Shown here: positions 56,640-64,000 of the stretch, one piece after another | Layout: the number at the start of each line of letters is the position of its first letter | Position numbering within the stretch: position 1 is the first letter of the stretch | Source: Stomoxys calcitrans | Lineage: Eukaryota > Arthropoda > Insecta > Diptera > Muscidae | Reading direction: 5' to 3' | Assembly (NCBI RefSeq): GCF_963082655.1 | Contig: NC_081552.1 | Span: forward strand, 94,897,582-94,961,581 | DNA length: 64,000 nt | The notes under the pieces: model-generated | Databases searched by the model: none | What the model was told of the DNA's origin: nothing | Seen by the model: the letters and a program-made list of their open reading frames with translations, nothing else | Position numbers and translations under genes: made by a program

Positions 56640-57009
56640 TATAACACATTAATTCAATAGCCCATATTTTAGCACTATAACACTAAGACATCTACTTAAA
56701 CAAGCACATTTTGAAGGATTTTGGAGGATTTAATTCGCCTATATAATGTTGCCAATTAACACAAAGTTTAGCTCTCACTTTATAACCAAATGCCATCGCT
56801 GACGGGTAAGTTTTTTGGAAGCAGTAGCCTCCACAAATTTTACGAAAGCAAATTGGAAATATCTTATCCATTTGTTACAGAAAGATTTTAAAAAAAGTTC
56901 GGTTTGGAAAAAATGGGGTGGGTATAGTAGTACATGGGCCATTGCGTACATAAGAATAGTGGAGTGGTTTACTTTGTAGGTAGATCAGGTATCAGAATAT
57001 TATCTCTCG

Positions 57010-57305
57010 ATTGCAATGCAAATTTTCCCGTTAACATTCCACTAAGGAACCGGAGAAAACTTCTCACATATCACTGAGTACTGTCCGATTAAAATTTTAA
57101 TCTCAATGATAAGGAGCCTCCTCTTTGTAGCCGAGTTCGAACGGCGTGCCGCAGTGCGACACCTTTTTGGGGAGAAGGTTAATAATGGCATAGTACCTCA
57201 CAAATGTCACTGCTGAAATTGTTTTCTGGTGTTCTCGCAAGGTTTCGATCCCAGGCGTTCAGCGTCATAGGCGGACATACTAACTTCTGCACTACGGTGG
57301 CCTCC
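57010..57305 (-). mobile_element. SINE copy, in right arm
   Basis: Inverted partner of 53467-53757 with the same changed B box. It marks the same ancestral insertion. Confidence 0.85.
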
Positions 57306-57807
57306 TCTCTCGATTTATTAACTCCAAATGTTTGTCAAACCCCACTAATTGATATCTTTAGTGGTCAATAGACCCAAAACTAGTCAAAAAGTGATTACTG
57401 GTGGGAGAGTATTAAAAAATGTTCCTAACGATAAAGTTTCCATGCAGAATGTAGCGATAGTGGATGGGTCAAGTTTCCCCATTATAAATGTTGCACTGCG
57501 TGCCTAAATTAAAAATCCTGAGAAGTAAATCAGTTAAGTTTGAGCGGGAAAAAATATCTTTAAATTTTAAAGTTAATTGAAAGCACAAGTGTGCAAGTTT
57601 GTGATATCCCAGCGAGTCTGGAGATTTACAATGGGCGGTGGAAGTTGGTCGTCTCTGGTAACTGATAAATTTTTTAGCATACAGACTAGTAATGACCACT
57701 TTCAGAAGAAATGATTGGATTGGAACCCATTAACACCTGACCATCGAATCCTTTGTTCGATTTTGATGAAATCTCCTAAATTCATTATTTAGACCATTTT
57801 AAAGAAA

Positions 57808-58163
57808 ACAAGTAAGAGCGTGTTAAGTTCGGCCGGGCCGAATCTCATATACCCTCCACCATTTATCGCATTTGTCGAGTTCCATGCGCGGTACCTCTTT
57901 CTACTGCTGAACATTGTAGAAGTCATTGTGTAATATTTCAGTTCATTCGAATAAGAATTGCGCCTTGTAGGGGCTCAAGAAGCATAATAGGGAGATAGGT
58001 TGATATGGGAGCTGTATCAAGCTATTGATGGATGTAGACTATATTAGACATGTATCTTGAAGGTCATGAGAGAAGCCGTTGTACAAAATTTCAACCAATT
58101 CGTGTGAGAATTGCGCCCTCTAGAGCTTCAAGAAGTCAAGATCCCAGATCGGTTTATATGGCA
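57808..58163 (-). mobile_element. HINE/mini-me 3' part, in right arm
   Basis: Inverted partner of 52640-52996, beginning ACAAGTAAGAGCGTGTTAAG and ending in GATCGGTTTATATGGC. Confidence 0.85.
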
Positions 58164-58950
58164 AAAAAAGAAAAAAACAAGTAAAAGCGTGCTAAGTTCG
58201 GCCGGGCCGAATCTTATATACCCTCCACCATGGATCGCATTTGTCGAGTTCTTTTCCCGGCATCTCTTCTTAAGCAAAAAAGGATATAAGACAAGAGTTG
58301 CTCTGCTATTAAAACGATATCAAGATATGGTCCAGTTCGGACCACAATTAAATTAAATGTTGGAGACCTGTGTAAAATTTCAGCCAATTCGTATAAGAAT
58401 TGCGCCCATTGGGGCTCACGAAGTAAAATAGAGAGAAAGATTTTTATGGGATCTGTATCGGGCTATAGACCGATTCAGACCATAATAAACACGTTTGTTG
58501 ATGGTCATGAGAGGATCCATCGTACAAAATTTCAGGCATATCGGATAATAATTGCGACCTCTAGGGGTCAAGAAGTCAAGATCCAAGATCGGTTTATATG
58601 GAAGCTATATCAGGTTATGAACCGATTTGAACCTTATTTGACACAGTTGTTGAAAGTAAAAATAAAATACGTCATGCAAAATTTTAGCCAAATCGGATAG
58701 AAATTGCGCCCTCTAGAAGCTCAAGAAATCAAATCCCCAGATCTTTTTTTATATGACAGCTATATCAGGTTATGAACCGATTTCAACCATACTTTGCACA
58801 GTTGTTGGATATCATAACGAAATACTTCGTGCAAAAATTCATTCAAATCGGATAAAAATTGTGCCCTCTAGAGGCTCAAGAAGTCAAGACCCAAGATCGG
58901 TTTATATGACAGCTATATCAGGTTATGGACTGATTTAAACCATACTTGGC

Positions 58951-59830
58951 ACAGTTGTTGGTTATCATAACAAAACACGTCGTGCAAAATTCCATTCTAA
59001 TCGGATAAGAATTGCGCCCTCTAGAGGCTCAAGAAGTCAAAACCCAAGATCGGATTATATGGCAGCTGTATCAGGTTATGGACCGATTTGAACCATACTT
59101 GGCACAGTTATTGGATATAACAACAAAACACGTCGTGCAAAATTGCATTCCAATCGGATAAGAATTGCGCACTCTAGAGGCTCAAGAAGTCAAGACCCAA
59201 GATCGGTTTATATGGCAGCTATATCAGGTTATGAACCGATTTCAACCATACTTGCCACAGTTGTTGGAAATAACAATAAAACACGTCGTGCAAAATTTCA
59301 TTCCAATCGGATAAGAATTGCGCACTCTAGAGGCTCAAGAAGTCAAGACCCAAGATCGGTTTATATGGCAGCTATATCAGGTTATGGACCGATTTGAATC
59401 ATACTTGGCACAGTTGTTGGATATCATAGCAAAACACGTCGTGCAAAATTTCATTCCAATCGGATAAGAATTGCGCACTCTAGAGGCTCAATAAGTCAAG
59501 ACCCAAGATCGGTGTATATGGCAGCTATATCAGGTTATGGACCGATTTGAACCATACTTGGCACAGTTGTTGGATATAACAACAAAACACGTCGTGCAAA
59601 ATTGCATTCCAATCGGATAAGAATTGCGCACTCTAGAGGCTCAAGAAATCAAGACCCAAGATCGGTTTATATGGCAGCTATATCAGGTTATGGACCGATT
59701 TGAATCATACTTGGCACAGTTGTTGGATATCATAGCAAAACAAGTCGTGCAAAATTTCATTCCAATCGGATAAGAATTGCGCACTCTAGAGGCTCAAGAA
59801 GTCAAGACCCAAGATCGGTTTATATGGCAG
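58951..59830 (-). repeat. Homogeneous 153-bp tandem array inside HINE
   Basis: The phrase ACAGTTGTTGGAT (once ACAGTTATTG) starts at 58951, 59104, 59257, 59410, 59563 and 59716. Every step is exactly 153 bp. Units contain CAAAACACGTCGTGCAAAAT, ATTGCGCACTCTAGAGGCTC and GGTTTATATGGCAGCTATAT. The second and fifth units share a TATAACAACAAAACACG variant, and the fourth and sixth share ATCATAGCAAAAC. This hints at duplication of a multi-unit block. Confidence 0.95.
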
Positions 59831-59951
59831 CTATATCAAAACATGGACCGATATGGCCCATTTACAATACCAACCGACCTACACTAATAAGAAGTATTTG
59901 TGCAAAATTTCAAGCGGCTAGCTTTACTCCTTCGGAAGTTAGCGTGCTTTC

Positions 59952-60019
59952 GACAGACAGACGGACGAACGGACGGACGGACGGACGGACGGACGGACGG
60001 ACGGACAGACGGACGGACA
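59952..60019 (-). repeat. (GGAC)n microsatellite in HINE
   Basis: About 68 bp of GGAC tetramers, with a few GAAC or AGAC changes. It is the longest GTCY tract of the window. Confidence 0.95.
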
Positions 60020-60154
60020 TGGCTAGATCGACATAAAATGTCGCGACGATCAAGAATATATATACTTTATGGGGTCTCAGACGAATATTTCGAGTAGTTA
60101 CAAACAGAATGACGAAATTAGTATACACCCCATCTTATGGTGGAGGGTATAAAA

Positions 60155-61259
60155 ACAAGTAAAAAGGCGTTAACTTCGGCCGGGCCGAACTTTGGATACC
60201 CACCACCTCGAATATATATGTAAACCAACTTTCCTTAAAATCTTCAAAATTTATACCTTATGCCCTATAGCAGCTACATCAATATATGTTCCAATTTGGA
60301 CCAGATACTAATAAGTAAAAGTAATTGATCAATTGTATATAACAAAATATTGGTCTTTTTAGTAGTTATATCTAACAATAAACCGATCTGCACTATATAC
60401 GACTCGGATGTCGAAAAGCATAACATAAGTCATAACAAATTTCAGTGCAATCGGATTAAAAATGCGCCTTTATGGGGCCAAGACTTTAAATCGAGAGATC
60501 GGTTTATATGACAGCTATATGCAAATCTTGATCGATCTAGACTAAATTGCAGAAATTTGTGGAGGGGCTTAACTTAACTCTTTGTCCCAAATTTCGGCAA
60601 CATCGGACAGTAAATGCGCTTTTTATGGCCCCAAAACCTAAAACCGAGAGATCGGTCTATATGGCAGCTATATCCAAATTTAGATCGATCTGGGCCAAAT
60701 TGACGAAGAATATCGAAGAGCCTAACACAACTCACTGTCCCAAATTTCAGCAAAATCGGATAATAAATGTGGCTTTTATGGGCCTAAGACCCTAAATCGG
60801 AGGATCGGTCTATATGGCAGCTATATCCAAATCTGAACCGATCTGGGCCAAATTGACGAAGCATGTCGAATGGCCTAACACAGCTCACAGTCCCAAAATT
60901 TCAGCAAAATCGGATAATAAATGTAGCTTTTATTGGCCTAAGACCTTAAATCGGCGGATCGGTCTATATGGGGGCTATATCAAGATATAGTCCGATATAG
61001 CCCATCTTCGCACTTAACCTGCTTATGGACAAAAACAGAATCTGTGCAAAGTTTCAGCTCAATATCTCTATTTTTGAAGACTGTAGCGTGATTTCAACAG
61101 ACAGACGGACAGACGGACGGACATGTCTAGATCGTCTTAGATTTTTACGGTGATCAAGAATATATATACTTTATAGGGTCGGAAAAGGATATTTCGATGT
61201 GTTGCAAACGGAATGATAAAATGAATATACCCCCATCCGTCGGTGGTGGGTATAAAAAT
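60155..61259 (-). mobile_element. HINE/mini-me element, B subfamily, complete
   Basis: ACAAGTAAAAAGGCGTTAAC, CGGCCGGGCCGAACTTTGGA, CCCACCACCTCGAATATATA, five body units, a reverse GTCY tract (ACAGACGGACAGACGGACGG), CAAGAATATATATACTTTAT and CGGTGGTGGGTATAAAAA. Its first base is the last A of the preceding A element. Confidence 0.95.
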
Positions 61260-61262
61260 ACA

Positions 61263-61974
61263 ACAAGTAAAAGCGTGCTAAGCTCGCCCGGGCCGAATCT
61301 TATATACCCTCCACCATGGATCGCATATGTCGAGTTCTTTTCCCGGCATCTCTTCTTAGGCAAAAAAAGGAAAGGATATAAGAAAAAATTTGCTCTGCTA
61401 TTAGAGCGATATTAGGATATGGTCCGGTTGGGACCACAGTTAAATTATATGTTGGAGACCTGTGTAAAATGTCAGCCAATTCGAATAAGAATTGCGCCCT
61501 TTGGGGGCTCAAGAAGTCAAATAGAGGGATCGATTTATATGGGAGCTGTATCGGGCTATAGATCGATTCAGACCATAATTAACACGTATGTTGATGGTTA
61601 TGAGAGAATCCGTCGTACAAAATTTCACGCAAATCGGATAATAATTGCGATCTCTAGAGGCTCAAGAAGTCAATATCCCAGATCGGTTTATATGACCGCT
61701 TTATCAGGTTATGGACCGATATGGTCCATTTACAATGCCAACCGTCCTACACTAATAAGACGTATTTGTGCAAAATTTCAAGCGGCTAGCTTTACTCCTT
61801 CGGAAGTTAGCGTGCTTTCGACAGACAGACTGACATGGCTAGACCGACATAAAATGTCGCGACGATCAAGAATATAGATATATACATTATGGGGTCTCAG
61901 ACGAATATTTCGAGTAGTTACAAAAAGAATGAAGAAATTAGTATACCCCCATCCTATGGTGGAGGGTATAAAAA
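61263..61974 (-). mobile_element. HINE/mini-me element, A subfamily, short
   Basis: ACAAGTAAAAGCGTGCTAAG, two diverged units and one half unit, AGACTGACATGGCTAG in place of a longer GTCY tract, and the CATCCTATGGTGGAGGGTAT end. It has no 153-bp array, so array length varies strongly among copies. Confidence 0.95.
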
Positions 61975-62910
61975 ATGATCAAGAGAAAAGACATATTAAG
62001 CGCAAAATTGATTAAGTCTGCATTTATGTATGTGTCCTCTTAAAAACAATTTTTTTCTATTGAGTTTAGTGAAGTATGGAGGACAATAAGAAAAGTTAGT
62101 ATTAAGCTAGGGTTGGAATAGAACTACTCCTGTATTCACATTTTCCAGGAAACTCTCCAATGGACAACGATAGGTCAGAAAACGTTGTCATTGATATGTT
62201 TTCGTCTGGGTTGTTTGAGAAATTGTGTGTGTGTCAAGAATCCTTTCGGTGATAAAAAGTTTGAACTCCATTAAATCACTAGGCCCTGAAAAATAAACAT
62301 CAAAAGTACTGTACCACTGTTCCTGATAGGAATGATTGGAACTAAAATATCCCTGTTAATAGTAAATATATAGACTTCTAAAAAGATACATCCAGACTAG
62401 ACCAGTTGAGCTGTAGGGTGTTCTCGAAGAACTGGGGCTGGCCCGACCACTGTAGTATTTATCAAGAGGAGATTACTGCAATTAAAGAAGTATTGGAGTG
62501 GTTAATATAAATATAATGTCATAACAACGGTCGATATCTATTAAATCTTTGAGGAACGTATTGTGTCCGTCAATACAGGTCAATAATATACGTCGATATA
62601 TTGAAAGTTGCAAGTGCCGACTTCTGCAGAGGCTGTAAGCAGTGTTGCCAGTATTGGGGATTTCTCCCCAAATTGAGAGTTTATTTTCGCAAATGGGGAC
62701 TAAATTTTTACCTTGGGTACTTGGAGATTGGAGATTCGGAGAATCCTGTATTTGTATGTATGCTGTATGCTGTATTTTGTTTCAGCACTATATAGTGCAT
62801 CACGATTAAACGGTAATCATTATCTGTAATGATGATATCGATAACTATCCAGGACAACTTTGCTCTGAAATTCTATGAAGAAGATATGACTTGCACTTGG
62901 TAAGATAAAA
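61975..62910. other. No recognised feature
   Basis: About 940 bp with no coding or repeat motif that I can name. It has short direct repeats (GTATGCTGTATGCTGTATTT near 62758). Confidence 0.35.
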
Positions 62911-64000
62911 ACAAGTAAAAGCGTGCTAAGTTCGGCCGGGCCGAATCTTATATACCCTCCACCATGGATCGCATTTGTCGAGTTCTTTTCCCGGCATCTC
63001 TTCTTAGGCAAAAAAAGGATATAAGAAAAGATTTGCTCTGCTATTAGAGCGATATCAAGATATGGTCCGGTTTGGACCACAATTAAATTATATGTTGGAG
63101 ACCTGTGTAAAATGTCAGCCAATTCGAATAAGAATTGCGCCCTTTGTGGGCTCAAGAGCTGTGGGAGCTGTATCGGCCTATAGACCGATTCAGACCATAA
63201 TAAACACGTATGTTAATGGTCATGAGAGAATCCGTCGTACAAAATTTCAGGCAAATCGGATAATAATTGCGACCTCTAGAGGCTCAAGATGTCAAGATCC
63301 CAGATCGGTTCATATGGCAGCTATATCAGGTTATGAACCGACTTGTACTTTATTTGACATAGTTGTTAAAAGTAACAATAAAAAACGTCTTGCGAAATTA
63401 CAGCCAAATCGGATAGAAATTGAGCCCTCTAGAAGCTCAAGAAGTCAAGTCCCCAAATCTGTTTATATAACAGCTATATCAGGTTATGAACCGATTTGAA
63501 CCATATTTGGCACAGTTGTTGGATAGTATAACAAAATACTACGTGCCAAAATTCATTCAAATTGGATAAGAATTGCGCCCTCTAGAGGCTCAAGAAGTCA
63601 AGACCCAAGATCGGTTTATATGACAGCTAAATAAGGTTATGGACCGATTTGAACCATACTTGGCACAGTCGTTGGATATCATAACAAAACACGTCGTGCA
63701 AAATTTCATTCCAATCGGATAAGAATTGCGCACTCTAGAGGCTCAAGAAGTCAAGACCCCAGATCGGTTTATATGGCAGCTATATCAGGTTATGGACCGA
63801 TTTGAACCATACTTGGCACAGTTGTTGGATATCATAACAAACCACGTCGTGCAAAATTTCATTCCAATCGGATAAGAATTGCGCACTCTAGAGGCTGAAG
63901 AAGTCAAGACCCAAGATCGGTTTATATGGCAGCTATATCAAGTTATGGTCCGATTTAAACCATACTTGGCACAGTTGTTGGATATCATAACAAAACAAGT
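62911..64000 (-). mobile_element. HINE/mini-me element, A subfamily, running off the window
   Basis: ACAAGTAAAAGCGTGCTAAG, the terminal units, then a 153-bp array: ACAGTTGTTGGAT-like phrases start at 63512, 63665, 63818 and 63971. The core end lies beyond 64000. It is closely similar to 36697-38177 read in the opposite direction; both share the deletion GGGCTCAAGAGCTGTGGGAG in the second unit, so they are close sister copies. Confidence 0.95.

Larger units (their letters stand above)
55970..58187 (-). repeat. Right arm of the 1.6-kb inverted duplication
   Basis: Reverse-complement copy of 52617-54205, from ACTAAAAAAATGCGC to GCAAAAAAAGAAAAAAACAA. It is longer because of the 597-bp Tc1/mariner derivative at 56043-56639 and an extra ~34 bp at 57535-57570. 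Confidence 0.9.
58177..60155 (-). mobile_element. HINE/mini-me element, A subfamily, with expanded 153-bp array
   Basis: The longest copy, about 1.98 kb. It has ACAAGTAAAAGCGTGCTAAG, GGCCGGGCCGAATCTTATAT, three diverged units, an array of near-identical units, a (GGAC)n tract, TCAAGAATATATATACTTTA and CCCATCTTATGGTGGAGGGT with ATAAAAA. It has no protein. The periodic open frames arise because 153 is a multiple of 3. Confidence 0.95.

Noticed and set aside
59143..59397. Long open frames with repeated SRGSRSQDPRSVYMAAISGY-like motifs in the HINE elements
   Set aside because: They come from the 153-bp (51-codon) tandem unit, occur in all HINE copies in either direction and resemble no protein family.
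58951..59830. CRISPR-like array
   Set aside because: The units are continuous 153-bp repeats with no unique spacers, inside a eukaryotic mobile element.

Overview
The window looks like a piece of an animal genome from a higher fly. It has no bacterial gene layout, it is full of mariner, non-LTR, LTR and SINE sequence, and more than twenty copies of one repeat carry the (TA)n - core - (GTCY)n signature of the dipteran mini-me/DINE-1 (Helentron-associated, HINE) elements. The style of these repeats suggests a calyptrate, perhaps muscid, fly. That placement is inference from pattern, not a database match.

Almost everything here is mobile DNA. Only one stretch looks like a host gene: a 329-bp exon on the minus strand at 34542-34870, with a tail resembling a CUB domain, a low-complexity linker and the start of an LDL-receptor class A repeat. 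The surrounding sequence may be its introns.

Layout. 1-6 kb: decayed mariner and non-LTR remnants with HINE elements inserted in them. 6-17 kb: HINE elements, a deleted mariner with both ends (10428-11339), a zinc-finger transposon remnant and non-LTR fragments. 17.2-20.9 kb: a HINE element split at its TATA core by a young LTR retrotransposon (17843-20768). Its two 428-bp LTRs look identical and it carries only an envelope-like reading frame. 21.6-22.4 kb: a collapsed non-LTR copy. 22.7-28.0 kb: a Transib (RAG1-related) DNA transposon with an unbroken 680-codon transposase, 1.42-kb terminal inverted repeats that begin CACAGTG, and a CGATC target duplication, again inside a HINE. 28-32.4 kb: two non-LTR wrecks on the minus strand. 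32.4-36.5 kb: mostly unrecognised, with the host exon. 36.5-51 kb: HINE elements, a second repeat class with ~120-bp units, two copies of a third DINE-like family, SINEs and a non-LTR wreck apparently split by insertions. 51-58.2 kb: a mariner-derived MITE whose empty site is visible nearby, and a 1.6-kb inverted duplication with a fold-back Tc1/mariner derivative in one arm. 58.2-62 kb: three HINE elements joined head to tail. 62.9-64 kb: another HINE running off the window.

The elements are nested, which gives a relative chronology. HINE elements are both hosts (for the LTR element, Transib and SINEs) and invaders (of mariner and non-LTR copies). Transib and the env-only LTR element are the most intact and probably the youngest.
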